64,000 nucleotides of DNA from Scytonema millei VB511283 (GTDB taxonomy: Bacteria > Cyanobacteriota > Cyanobacteriia > Cyanobacteriales > Chroococcidiopsidaceae), in NCBI RefSeq assembly GCF_000817735.3, contig NZ_JTJC03000002.1, forward strand, positions 442,242 to 506,241. The letters run 5' to 3'. Position 1 is the first letter of the stretch, and each line of letters opens with the position of its first letter. Positions 43,417-52,451 of this stretch are shown piece by piece. The position numbers and the translations under genes are program-made. Under the pieces are notes generated by a model. That model was not told the DNA's origin. It saw only the letters and a program-made list of their open reading frames with translations, and did not search any database.

Positions 43417-44895
43417 CTATATCTGTAATAAATTTGTAATAAATCTGGGTGCTGGCAGGATAATTAAAACGAGCAAAGCTAAGACTAGCAGACCAATGAT
43501 ATCGCGTTTGTTGTCTAGTTCGGTTACGTCGTTGAGGGCTGGTTCGTCAGCGATGGGCATGAAAAAGAGAATGATCGCCCACAACCAAAATCCAGGTTGG
43601 ACTAAAGCTAATCCTAAAACCAAAAACCGCGCAATTTGTCCGATCGCGGCTCCAGTGCGCTGTCCAAACATAGCATGGACGATGTGACCGCCATCGAGTT
43701 GTCCTACGGGCATGAGGTTCAGCGCCGTGACTACGAGTCCTAGAAAACCCGCGATCGCCACTGGGTGTAAATCGATCGCTTTATCTGCCGTTAGTTGAGC
43801 GCCTAATGCTAATTTACTCAAGACTGCTAGTAAAATCGAATATCCTGGGTTGAGGGCATCGGGGTCGAGAGTTCCTGCTTTTTCTGGGATTGGCACGACT
43901 TGAGAGTTTGCTAAACCCCAGATCAGCAGCGGTAATGTTGCCACAAATCCAGCTACGGGACCAGCAATACTAACATCAAATAAGGCTTTCCGGTTGGGTA
44001 CGGGGCTGCGCATTTGAATAAATGCCCCAAACGTACCGGGAAAGAAAGGAATAGGAATGAAATAAGGTAGTGTAACCAGAATTTTATGAAATCTAGCTGT
44101 TAAATAGTGACCCATTTCGTGAATGCCTAAAATCGCCAGTAAAGCTACGGCATAAGGCAATCCTTCATGTAATTGAGTGATAGTTGCTGATGGTGTGGTA
44201 CTAACATTAGAGCTAGCTAATTGCACGCCAACGACGGCAGTTGTAAATAAAGTGGCTGCAACTAAGCCTACGGCTAAAAACGGTCTAGAGAGCTGCGATC
44301 GCTCCGCTGGTCTATCTTTTCGCGCTTGGGGATTGGGAACTAGGGCAAAGAAAGGTTTGCTGTTGAGTCCTTCCTGCAATAGGACTAAAAAGCGATCGCC
44401 AAATTGATTTTCAATATTTCGGCGAATTTTCTCGTAAGCATCTGTCGGAGAAGTGCGGAGTTGTCCGCGACAGATCACGGCTTGGGGTCGATATTCAATA
44501 TTGTGAATGTAGAAAGCTGACCAAGGAAAGCAATCCCTCAGTTGAGCTTCTTCTGCTGGCTCGATCGGGCGAACTGGTGTCGGTTCTGGTGTTGGTTCTG
44601 GGTTAGAATTGACTGCTGCTGGGTTAGCAGTTGGTGGCGCGGGTGACATCCCTCTCCGTCCCCACTGAATCAGCAGCCAGTACAAAACTGGGCAAACGAC
44701 AAACGGACCGATCGCCAGAGCAATAGGCAGCGGTTGATCTGGACCGTAGACTGCCATCCATATGCTCCAAATTAAGGCTGGTGTCATCAGTACGAGCCAT
44801 AACAGCCAAACGGGTGTCCGCGTCATGCCAGCGACACTGCGCCGCACGATGATATAAGTAAATAGTCCCAGGAGGAGGAGAAACCAAAATTCCAT
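43417..44895 (-). CDS. Site-2 protease family protein (M50, EGY1/RseP-like)
   Basis: This 492-residue intramembrane zinc metalloprotease has an N-terminal membrane pair, then a soluble domain (residues about 95-190, with QAVICRGQLRTSPTDAYEKI). The catalytic HEMGHYLTARFH (His and Glu near residue 260) and a second zinc ligand in MPVGQLDGGHIVHAMFG (about 400) lie among several hydrophobic helices. Plant EGY1 and cyanobacterial relatives share this plan. It would cleave a membrane-anchored regulator, unknown here. It starts at the ATG at 44895. trmFO lies downstream. Confidence 0.93.
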   Translation of the reverse strand: MEFWFLLLLGLFTYIIVRRSVAGMTRTPVWLLWLVLMTPALIWSIWMAVYGPDQPLPIALAIGPFVVCPVLYWLLIQWGRRGMSPAPPTANPAAVNSNPEPTPEPTPVRPIEPAEEAQLRDCFPWSAFYIHNIEYRPQAVICRGQLRTSPTDAYEKIRRNIENQFGDRFLVLLQEGLNSKPFFALVPNPQARKDRPAERSQLSRPFLAVGLVAATLFTTAVVGVQLASSNVSTTPSATITQLHEGLPYAVALLAILGIHEMGHYLTARFHKILVTLPYFIPIPFFPGTFGAFIQMRSPVPNRKALFDVSIAGPVAGFVATLPLLIWGLANSQVVPIPEKAGTLDPDALNPGYSILLAVLSKLALGAQLTADKAIDLHPVAIAGFLGLVVTALNLMPVGQLDGGHIVHAMFGQRTGAAIGQIARFLVLGLALVQPGFWLWAIILFFMPIADEPALNDVTELDNKRDIIGLLVLALLVLIILPAPRFITNLLQI

Positions 44896-45070
44896 GTCTG
44901 TTGCAGTTGTACTGAGTGGGTATCGCGTCTAGGCGATGTAGACAAGTCAGTTGAGAATACTTATCTTTCACCTCCTATTTGTCGTGCCAATGCCATAATT
45001 TTTCTCGCCACATAAGATCGCAATAAGACTCTAAATTCAACCTTGACCCCTCACTAATCATTCCCGAACT

Positions 45071-45718
45071 TTGCAAAACCAACCTACCCGTTCTCCCAAA
45101 CTACCACAAGCAATTTGGTATAACGTATTTGCGTTTCCACCCAATAGAGATACGTTAGGAGGAACTGCTTATCTTATTGTAGAAAATCAAGGCAATATTC
45201 TGATAGACTCCCCAAGCTGGGACGAAGTAAATCAGGAATATCTCAATTCTCTAGGTGGAGTCCGCTGGTTATTTATGACGCACAGAGGTGCGATCGGTCA
45301 AACGCGACACCTGCAAGCAACATATAACTGCGAGATTATCATTCAAGAACAAGAAGCCTATTTGTTGCCGGGATTAAGAGTTACGACTTTTGAGCGAGAA
45401 TTCGACCTGGGAAATGGCATTGAGACGATCTGGACACCCGGACATTCGCCTGGTTCTGCTTGTCTTTACTACCCGCAGCATGGGGGGATTTTATTCTCTG
45501 GTCGTCATATTCTTCCCAATCTTCAAGGCGAACCAGCGCCGTTGAGAACGGCAAAAACTTTTCACTGGTTGCGCCAATTACGCAGCGTCAAACTGATTTG
45601 CGATCGCTTTACCCCAGAAACCCTACAATACATCTGCCCTGGGGCAAATACGGGGTTTCTGCGGGGTCAGCGATTTATTAGCAATGCCTATGAGAGATTG
45701 AATTGTGGTAGTTGGTAG
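45071..45718 (+). CDS. MBL-fold protein with degenerate metal site
   Basis: The 215-residue protein has MBL secondary structure. It has an N-terminal TLGGTAYLIVENQGNILIDSP strand pair, and IETIWTPGHSPGSACLYY, where the GHSPG motif is clear. The HxHxDH zinc motif, however, is replaced by FMTHRGAIGQTRH, so most metal ligands are lost. A cyanobacterial subfamily shares this change, so a non-hydrolytic role is possible. The start is TTG at 45071, because no other start precedes the homologous N-terminus. Confidence 0.8.
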   Translation: MQNQPTRSPKLPQAIWYNVFAFPPNRDTLGGTAYLIVENQGNILIDSPSWDEVNQEYLNSLGGVRWLFMTHRGAIGQTRHLQATYNCEIIIQEQEAYLLPGLRVTTFEREFDLGNGIETIWTPGHSPGSACLYYPQHGGILFSGRHILPNLQGEPAPLRTAKTFHWLRQLRSVKLICDRFTPETLQYICPGANTGFLRGQRFISNAYERLNCGSW

Positions 45719-45870
45719 TTGACAGTTGACAGTTGACAGTTAACAGTTGTCAGGGTGTGGGGTGTGGGGTGCGGGAAGTGTGGGGTGTAGTGAGTGGTTA
45801 GTCATAACTACTGTCTTCACTGATAACTGGTTACTGGTCACTGATAACTGCTCGTGCGCTCCCTGCTCCC
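45708..45870. repeat. Tandem repeats at the 3' end of crtR
   Basis: GTTGACAGTTGACAG, GGTGTGGGGTGTGGGGTG, ACTGGTTACTGGTCACTG and GCTCCCTGCTCCCTGC units overlap the 3' end of the crtR reading frame. Confidence 0.8.
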
Positions 45871-46757
45871 TGCTCCCTTGCTTTGTGAAACCTAATCCCC
45901 ACAAAGACATCATAGAGAAAACTCCAAAAATCTTTTCCTTGCCAGATACCTAGCGTTTGAGGACTGCCTTTGGCATCTAAAAGATGTTTGGTAGCGTGGT
46001 ATGCGGGTTGGTATTTATACCAGGGAATTGAGGGCCATAGATGATGAGTGAGGTGATAATTCTGCCCGCCAATTAATAGATTCAGTACCGGATTGGGGTA
46101 AACTCTGGCATTTGTCCAACGTCCGCGATCGCTAAATGGGCGATGGGGTAGATAGTCAAAAAATAATCCCAAAGTCAGACCCACAACCGCAGTTGGGATA
46201 AACCAAAAATTGAGGATATAACCCAAAAAGTGATATTGAATTGAGATGTAAAAAATTGCTGCGACAATTGCACGGCTAATAAACCACTCTAATAATTCGT
46301 ATTTTCGCCACAATCGCCGCTGAAAGAAAAAGACTTCATGATAGAAGAAGCGAGCATTAATTAACCAGAGAGGACCACCAGTAGAGACAAAATGATCTGG
46401 ATCGTTTTCTGGGTCGTTAACATGGGCGTGGTGCTGTAGGTGTACCCGCGTAAATACGGGAAACGAAAAAGCTAACATCATGGCGCTGCCATGCCCTAAA
46501 ATTGCATTGATCGTTCGATTAGGATGGGCAGCTTGGTGGCAAGCATCGTGAATCACAGTGCCAGACATATGAATGGCAAGAACGTTAATGGTAAAGCAGC
46601 ACCAGTGTTGCCACTCCCACAGCCAGTAACCGCAGTTGGATAATACCAATAAAGTCATGGCTGCTAGAAACATCCACACATCGGGATTGATTTTCTCAGG
46701 AGGTGCTAAAAACTCCTTGGGAACTGTCAGCGGCTTCTTTGCCTCCGACGCGATCAT
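45831..46757 (-). CDS. crtR: Beta-carotene hydroxylase
   Basis: CrtR is a di-iron membrane hydroxylase that adds 3-hydroxyl groups to beta-carotene or deoxymyxol rings in the membrane. The 308-residue protein from the ATG at 46757 has the three histidine clusters HDACHQAAH, HLQHHAH and NYHLTHH, with a spaced HRPF in between, and several membrane helices. AAAAGGAGTCAAG precedes the chosen start and is a good ribosome-binding site. The last dozen residues (QGAGSARAVISDQ) are translated from low-complexity repeat DNA and are unlikely to be ancestral. The neighbour pyk is divergent. Confidence 0.93.
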   Translation of the reverse strand: MIASEAKKPLTVPKEFLAPPEKINPDVWMFLAAMTLLVLSNCGYWLWEWQHWCCFTINVLAIHMSGTVIHDACHQAAHPNRTINAILGHGSAMMLAFSFPVFTRVHLQHHAHVNDPENDPDHFVSTGGPLWLINARFFYHEVFFFQRRLWRKYELLEWFISRAIVAAIFYISIQYHFLGYILNFWFIPTAVVGLTLGLFFDYLPHRPFSDRGRWTNARVYPNPVLNLLIGGQNYHLTHHLWPSIPWYKYQPAYHATKHLLDAKGSPQTLGIWQGKDFWSFLYDVFVGIRFHKAREQGAGSARAVISDQ

Positions 46758-46949
46758 CTTGACTCCTTTTGCTATCGGTTGTTGCAAATTATGTTGCAAA
46801 TTATTATGGTACGTTCACTAGAATACTAAAGTTTTGTGTAGCATAAGTCATTTTTACTACTGCTACTAGCAATTTATTCTCTGGCGATCGGGTGATATAC
46901 CGATCGCAGTACGATCTGTAGTTTGTTATCCCCTTGTAAAGTTGTCTTC

Positions 46950-48716
46950 ATGCAGTCAATAGACTCCGTTCGTCGCACTAAAATCGTCGCTACCATTGGT
47001 CCCGCTACTAGTAGCCCAGAAGTCCTCAAGGCATTGATTGAGGCTGGAGCAACCACTTTGCGGCTGAATTTTTCCCACGGCACTCACGCCGACCATCAAC
47101 GCAGCATTCGCCTGATCCGGCAAACCGCTTTTGAATTGGATCGTCCAGTTGGAATTTTACAAGACTTGCAAGGACCAAAAATTCGCCTGGGTAAGTTTGA
47201 GACTGGCTCGATTCAAGTGGGTCGGGGCGATCGCTTTACTTTAACTAGCGATCGCATTGTCGGGACTCAAGAGCGCAGTTGCGTGACTTATGACCTGCTA
47301 GCCGATGAAGTCCCCGTAGGAGCGTCAATTTTACTGGATGATGGGCGAGTCGAAATGCTGGTGGAAGATGTCGATCGCAGCAATCGAGAATTGCACTGTT
47401 GCGTCACTGTGGGGGGCATTCTTTCTAATAATAAAGGGGTCAATTTTCCTGGGGTCTATCTATCCATTAAGGCAATGACAGATAAAGACCGCGAAGATTT
47501 ACTTTTCGGTCTAGATCAAGGTGTAGATTGGGTCGCCCTTTCTTTCGTCCGCAATCCCCAAGACATCTTAGAAATTAAAGAAATTATTTCTAATGCAGGG
47601 AAGCAAGTGCCTGTAGTGGCGAAAATTGAGAAACATGAGGCGATCGACCAAATGGAGGCGATTTTACCTCTATGTGATGGCGTGATGGTGGCTAGAGGGG
47701 ATTTGGGGGTAGAACTACCAGCGGAAGACGTGCCGATCTTGCAAAAGCGGTTGATCGTGACGGCAAATCGCTTAGGTATCCCAATTATCACGGCGACCCA
47801 AATGTTAGACAGCATGGTTCACAGTCCCCGACCGACTCGCGCTGAAGTCTCGGATGTGGCAAATGCGATTTTGGATGGTACGGATGCGGTGATGTTGTCG
47901 AATGAGACGGCGGTGGGGAAATATCCAGTGGAAGCCGTGGCAACAATGGCAAAAATTGCCGTGCGGATCGAACAGGAACAGGCTCTAGCCTCGCCTCCAG
48001 CTCATATCAAAGATGCGCGGCGATCGATCCCCAATGCGATCAGTCAAGCAGTAGGACAGATTGCCGAACAATTAGAAGCATCTGCAATTATGACGATGAC
48101 CAAGACAGGTTCGACGGCGCGGAATGTGTCTAAATTTCGACCTCAGACTCCAATTCTTGCCGTTACTCCCCATGTTGATATCGCGCGACAATTGCAGATG
48201 GTATGGGGGGTAAAACCGCTGCTAGTACTGGATTTAGCTTCAACGGGACAAACGTTTCAGTCGGCTCTCAATGTGGCACTAGAGAAAAATCTCTTAACAG
48301 AAGGAGATTTGGTCGTGATGACGGCTGGGACGCTTCAGGGAGTATCGGGATCGACAGACTTGATTAAGGTAGAAGTGGTGACAGCTTTACTCGGTCAAGG
48401 GATTGGCATCGGTCAGGGTTCCGTCAGCGGTCGCGCTCGGGTAGCTCACGCTGGGATAGATGTGAGTAAATTTAATCCTGGGGAAATATTGGTTGCGCCT
48501 CGAACTTCTGCCGATTTTGTCGATGCGATCCGCAAAGCCGCAGGAATTATCACCGAAGATGAGAGTCTTACCAGTCATGCTGCGGTATTGGGTTTGCGTT
48601 TGGGGATTCCCGTCATTGTGGGAGTCAAACGCGCTACCGAAGTGATTCGAGATGGGGCTATTTTGACTTTAGATATGCAGCGGGGTTTGATTTATTCTGG
48701 GGCTGTGGGGGGTTAA
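46950..48716 (+). CDS. pyk: Pyruvate kinase with C-terminal PEP-utiliser domain
   Basis: The 588-residue enzyme transfers phosphate from PEP to ADP in glycolysis. The N-terminal RTKIVATIGPATSSP, LNFSHGTH, the KIEKHEAI lysine/glutamate segment and MVARGDLGVELP lie in the barrel. The regulatory domain is followed by a PEP-utiliser phosphohistidine-type domain with TEDESLTSHAAVLGLRLG, as usual in cyanobacterial pyruvate kinases of this length. The start is the ATG at 46950; an upstream TTG at 46923 adds nine residues without homology. A HIP1-containing hairpin follows. Confidence 0.96.
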   Translation: MQSIDSVRRTKIVATIGPATSSPEVLKALIEAGATTLRLNFSHGTHADHQRSIRLIRQTAFELDRPVGILQDLQGPKIRLGKFETGSIQVGRGDRFTLTSDRIVGTQERSCVTYDLLADEVPVGASILLDDGRVEMLVEDVDRSNRELHCCVTVGGILSNNKGVNFPGVYLSIKAMTDKDREDLLFGLDQGVDWVALSFVRNPQDILEIKEIISNAGKQVPVVAKIEKHEAIDQMEAILPLCDGVMVARGDLGVELPAEDVPILQKRLIVTANRLGIPIITATQMLDSMVHSPRPTRAEVSDVANAILDGTDAVMLSNETAVGKYPVEAVATMAKIAVRIEQEQALASPPAHIKDARRSIPNAISQAVGQIAEQLEASAIMTMTKTGSTARNVSKFRPQTPILAVTPHVDIARQLQMVWGVKPLLVLDLASTGQTFQSALNVALEKNLLTEGDLVVMTAGTLQGVSGSTDLIKVEVVTALLGQGIGIGQGSVSGRARVAHAGIDVSKFNPGEILVAPRTSADFVDAIRKAAGIITEDESLTSHAAVLGLRLGIPVIVGVKRATEVIRDGAILTLDMQRGLIYSGAVGG

Positions 48717-48725
48717 GTAGAAGAG

Positions 48726-48770
48726 GCGATCGCATTCTGTTTGAGAAATTAAGATTGAGGATGCGATCGC
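48726..48770. terminator. Hairpin between convergent pyk and SnoaL-like genes
   Basis: GCGATCGCAT and ATGCGATCGC form a perfect 10-bp stem (each arm a HIP1 site), in the gap between two converging stops. It may serve both sides. Confidence 0.5.
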
Positions 48771-48828
48771 GTTTCATAGATCGTCTTTCGTAAGACTCTT
48801 ACCGATATCTCAGGAAATCAAACAATCG

Positions 48829-49215
48829 TTACTTGAGGTTCCACATTTGCCTCTTAATTAGCCATTCTCCCGAGTCCTCTTGATGGAAAAGCCAGGTCTT
48901 CGTAGTTTTGTATGAATTTGTCACCCCATCAGCGTAGGCAACAGTGTTTACATTGCCTTGTGCAACTCCATATACCCATCGATCGTCAATCCGTAGGGCA
49001 TCAAGGGGTGTCAAATGAACAGTCCATTTCGCAACATCATAGTCCTTCTGTTCGCTCTTTGAAATCTCGTCCGAACCATATTCAGGCTCCGATCCTGGTG
49101 GAATCCGAATCGCATCTGTGGCGAATAACTTCCGATAGGCTGTCGAATCGTTTGCACTAACAGCTGCCTGATACTTTTCACACATTGCCTTGAGAACCTC
49201 GTTCGCGTCAATCAT
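48829..49215 (-). CDS. SnoaL/DUF4440-like NTF2-fold protein
   Basis: This 128-residue protein starts at the ATG at 49215 (MIDANEVLKAM), with the AAGGAGCGAACT ribosome-binding site eight bases before. It has the cone-shaped NTF2-like pattern: an N-terminal helix with CEKYQAAVSANDSTAYRKLFATDA, then mixed strands ending TWLFHQEDSGEWLIKRQMWN. Members include small polyketide cyclases and DUF4440 proteins. The substrate and reaction are unknown. The 24 extra codons available upstream are rejected because of the ribosome-binding site. Confidence 0.8.
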   Translation of the reverse strand: MIDANEVLKAMCEKYQAAVSANDSTAYRKLFATDAIRIPPGSEPEYGSDEISKSEQKDYDVAKWTVHLTPLDALRIDDRWVYGVAQGNVNTVAYADGVTNSYKTTKTWLFHQEDSGEWLIKRQMWNLK

Positions 49216-49692
49216 AGTTCGCTCCTTGGTTAGGTTGCTCTTTCCTATTCCACAGCAGGTGAGCAGTATTGGTATAACCGAAGCCAACTTCTCGCACCGG
49301 ATCTCATGGCAGCATCTCCATGCAGATGAATATAGTCGAACTCATCGATCCAAGAGTAGTTTTGAGTTAAAACTGGGTGAGATCGCTATGCATTCTTGTG
49401 CAGCGAGTAGTTAGGATAAACTCCACAAAAGTTTCCTAACCTAAATACTTAACCGCCACCAGCTTGACATATTTATATTTTTACACTACCTAATTCGTAG
49501 CGGTTCTCGCAACAGTAAATTACAAATCTTTGAGAACATTAAACTGAATCGAAATATTGAGTAAAGCGATCGCATATCTGATTGCTTTGATTCTAAGGAT
49601 AGGCGATCGCACGGTCTATTAGGCACTCAGCCTGTTTCAGCTTCTCGACTAAAATAGCCGTTACTTTGGCTTCCTTCGGTCAGTCCAATGCA
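49216..49692. other. Gene-free region
   Basis: No gene is supported. Several GCGATCGC sites occur near 49567 and 49603. The rest shows nothing further. Confidence 0.55.
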
Positions 49693-50178
49693 CTAGGGAC
49701 AATCGGCTTTCGCTAATTGCTCAGTTAGTTCTCGATCTTCTTGTTTGTAGATCGCATTTTCTGTTTGAATAAAGATGTTTGCTAAAGCAGCATAAGCTTC
49801 AGCCCACGCCGAAATCACTTCATCCGTTGCAGCATCTTGCAAAACATCTTTCATCGCCTGCAACAGCTTTTCACCAATCAGCGGATATTGCTCTGGTAGT
49901 ATGCGAGTTTCTACATGACGATGGGCAATTTTATCTACTGCGGTAGCCAATTCATCTAGGCGGTCAATATGAGTCGCATAGGCGTAAACAGCCGCAGCTA
50001 ATTTGTATGCTTGCCCGCCACCGTCTAGATGCTGCATCCAAGTCGTTTCAAAGCTGCGTTTATAGTCAGGTCGTTCTTCAAATGCAATTTGATACATCCG
50101 CCTGGTAATTTCTTCACCTTTTTCTTTAATAATCGGTGCAGTTGCCTTAACAATTTCAATTGTTTTTTGACTAACCAT
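49693..50178 (-). CDS. Globin-family protein
   Basis: The 161-residue globin has an N-terminal MVSQKTIEIVKATAPIIKEKG helix, as in flavohaemoglobin globin domains. The CD region has ITRRMYQIAFEERPDYKRSF. The proximal histidine is probably in the F-helix KIAHRHVETRILPEQYPLIG, and the H-helix follows. There is no reductase domain, so electrons would come from another protein. It could act in nitric-oxide or oxygen sensing or detoxification. Confidence 0.87.
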   Translation of the reverse strand: MVSQKTIEIVKATAPIIKEKGEEITRRMYQIAFEERPDYKRSFETTWMQHLDGGGQAYKLAAAVYAYATHIDRLDELATAVDKIAHRHVETRILPEQYPLIGEKLLQAMKDVLQDAATDEVISAWAEAYAALANIFIQTENAIYKQEDRELTEQLAKADCP

Positions 50179-50498
50179 TATTTCAAGTTCTCCTCTTACG
50201 ATCGAGACTGTTGGGAAACTAAGAGATAACTATTAATACAATTGACTTTTTCTATCTCATATCTTCAACATGGTTATGACACTAAATTTTGCGAGCTAAC
50301 TTTTCTCGCTAGGGAATTAGACCGCTATATTATTCGTATAATATAATACACTAACGTTTGCGTTATTAGGCAGAGAACTGCAACGTGACACAGCCAACAG
50401 CCGTGTTAATTTCTTTTCTTGTTTTAGAGCTAATTGACAATAACAATGATGGGTCGAGGGGTGCGCAGTCCACTCGACCCTTGAGAATTTATGGGATA
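50179..50498. other. Intergenic region with AT-rich palindrome
   Basis: TATATTAT TCGT ATAATATA (about 50329-50348) is a short AT-rich inverted repeat. The cax 3' hairpin (50451-50480, GGGTCGAG/CTCGACCC) lies downstream of cax. No gene is supported. Confidence 0.5.
50451..50480 (-). terminator. Hairpin downstream of cax
   Basis: GGGTCGAG and CTCGACCC form an 8-bp stem with a 14-base loop about 20 bp after the cax stop. No T-run is present on the minus strand. Confidence 0.45.
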
Positions 50499-51590
50499 TT
50501 AGACCGGATGAAAATAGAAAGCTAAGCCCAAGACTGTATAGGTTGCTAATAACAAAGTTCCTTCTAACCAGTTAGAACGTCCATCTAAACTAATCAGATT
50601 TGCAACTAATACAGCGATCGCTACAGCGACAGCTTCAAATGGATTGAAATCTAAATCCATCGGTTGTCCGATCGCAGTTCCAACAATTACCAATACAGGA
50701 GCCATAAACAATGCTACCAAAAGGCTCGAACCCATCGCGATCGAAACAGACAAGTCCATATTATTTTTGACTGCAACTCGCACCGCTGTCACGTATTCTG
50801 CCGCACCACCAACCAGAGGTAACAGCACCACACCTGTAAACAGGGGAGTTAATCCCAATCCAGCGGTAGCTTCTTCCACCTGACCGACAAACAACTCTGA
50901 CTCGTAAGCAACGGCAAGTGTGGCGGCGGCTAGAACGCCAACCCACAGCCAGAGATTGGGTTTATGGGTAGACGATTCAGACTCAGGTTGAGCTTCATTT
51001 TCCAAATCTACCAATCCCACATCGTATAAATAGCTGTGGGTTTTCAACGAAAATAGCAGCGTCATTCCGTAGACAACAATTAACACGACTGCGGCTGCAA
51101 TGGAGAGATTTTTAATCGCTACTGGTTCTATGCCGCTAGAAGTTTCGATCACCAGCGTTGGTAGAATAATTGCGATCGCAGCTAATGTCATGGAAGAACC
51201 ATTCACCCGCGCTACCACAGGTTGAAAGTCCTGTTCTTTGTAACGCAAACCTCCCAACAACATCGCCAAACCCATAGCTAAGAGTAGATTGCTGATAATA
51301 CTACCCGTGATACTGGCTTTGACAATATCAACCAATCCTTCCTTGAGGGCAACTAGGGCGATAATTAACTCTGTAGCATTGCCAAATACGGCATTTAACA
51401 ACGCACCAATTGAGGAACCTGTAACGATCGCCACTTCCTCCGTCGCCGTACTCAGCCAAATTGCTAAAGGGACGATTGCGATCCCCGACGTGATAAATAT
51501 TGTCAGCGATCCCCACTCTAAATATCGAGCTGCGATCGAGATGGGAATGAAAACCAACAATCCAAGCGAGATAATATTCTTGATTGACAT
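50499..51590 (-). CDS. cax: Calcium/proton exchanger
   Basis: This 363-residue cation/proton antiporter has eleven hydrophobic helices. It carries the two characteristic acidic repeats, GALLNAVFGNATELIIALVAL in the N-half and a VLLPLVGGAAEYVTAVRVA region in the C-half (both alpha-repeat-like). The family uses the proton gradient to expel calcium across the cytoplasmic membrane. It starts at the ATG at 51590. A truncated copy of its C-terminal part lies 6 bp upstream of the start on the same strand. Confidence 0.94.
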   Translation of the reverse strand: MSIKNIISLGLLVFIPISIAARYLEWGSLTIFITSGIAIVPLAIWLSTATEEVAIVTGSSIGALLNAVFGNATELIIALVALKEGLVDIVKASITGSIISNLLLAMGLAMLLGGLRYKEQDFQPVVARVNGSSMTLAAIAIILPTLVIETSSGIEPVAIKNLSIAAAVVLIVVYGMTLLFSLKTHSYLYDVGLVDLENEAQPESESSTHKPNLWLWVGVLAAATLAVAYESELFVGQVEEATAGLGLTPLFTGVVLLPLVGGAAEYVTAVRVAVKNNMDLSVSIAMGSSLLVALFMAPVLVIVGTAIGQPMDLDFNPFEAVAVAIAVLVANLISLDGRSNWLEGTLLLATYTVLGLAFYFHPV

Positions 51591-51596
51591 GAGGGA

Positions 51597-51947
51597 TTAT
51601 CCGATACCGTCAATTACGGGGTGGAAATAAAACGCCAACCCCAACACCGCATATGCAGCTAACAGCAATGTACCCTCTAACCAGTTCGAGCGACCATCGG
51701 AACTAATAGAATTTGCAATTAATACCGATACTGCTACCGCTACCAGTTCAAACGGATTGAAGTTGAGATCCATTGGCTGTCCCAACACCCAGCCAGTTAT
51801 CACCATTACGGGAGCGACAAATAGAGCAATCTGCAAGCTCGATCCCAAAGCTACGGATACCGAAAGATCCATTTTATTTTTCATTGCCAGGGTAACGGCT
51901 GTAGCGTGTTCTGCGGCATTACCAATGATGGGGACTAAAAAGATTAA
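51597..51947 (-). pseudogene. 5'-truncated cax copy
   Basis: From about 51947 to 51597 the minus strand encodes only the final third of a Cax protein ([21 protein letters not shown], then [16 protein letters not shown] and a FYFHPVI tail). It is similar to, but clearly diverged from, the C-terminus of the adjacent cax. A TAA in frame at 51948-51950 closes the 5' side and no start codon precedes the conserved part; an internal ATG at 51884 gives a 95-codon frame. It looks like the remains of a second exchanger gene in a tandem pair. Confidence 0.8.
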
Positions 51948-52451
51948 TTATCGGTACAACCGATTTTAAGCGGAGGTAATGGGTAATGGGTAATTCGCAA
52001 TTCGCGCCTTTTCGCAATCAACGTGTACGGACGGGTTTTGCGTGCAGATTTCTGGTCATAGACGTGAATCTTTGCTAAACCCGCCCCTACAATACCCGAT
52101 CGCTGATAACTGATAACTGATAACTGATAACTGATTTGTAACCAATCGTGTAGATTCGTGAACCGATCCCCAAACCTAGTTGCAAAAATATTAAGCCAAG
52201 CTTAAATAAACCTAAACTTGCAGTTTAATAAGATCGAGTGCGATCTCATGCTTGAAAGCAAGGTCAAGCTAGGGTGCGACTGACTTCAACAGCTGCCATC
52301 AGTTACCGATTTACCCCCAGCTATCTCGATCTCTGCTTCATTTGAGTTTTAATCTAGAGTCTTAAGCACGTTATTTCACATAGCTACTCCTTTGAGCAAT
52401 ATAGGGTAGCAAATTGTAAAAATTAATTTTTGTAATTTGGATATAACTTTC
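51948..52451. other. Divergent intergenic region with tandem repeats
   Basis: TGGGTAATGGGTAATTCGCAATTCGC (51980) and CTGATAACTGATAACTGATAACTG (52101-52136) repeats are followed by about 300 bp of unique AT-rich leader before the GH57 gene. No gene is supported. Confidence 0.6.
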
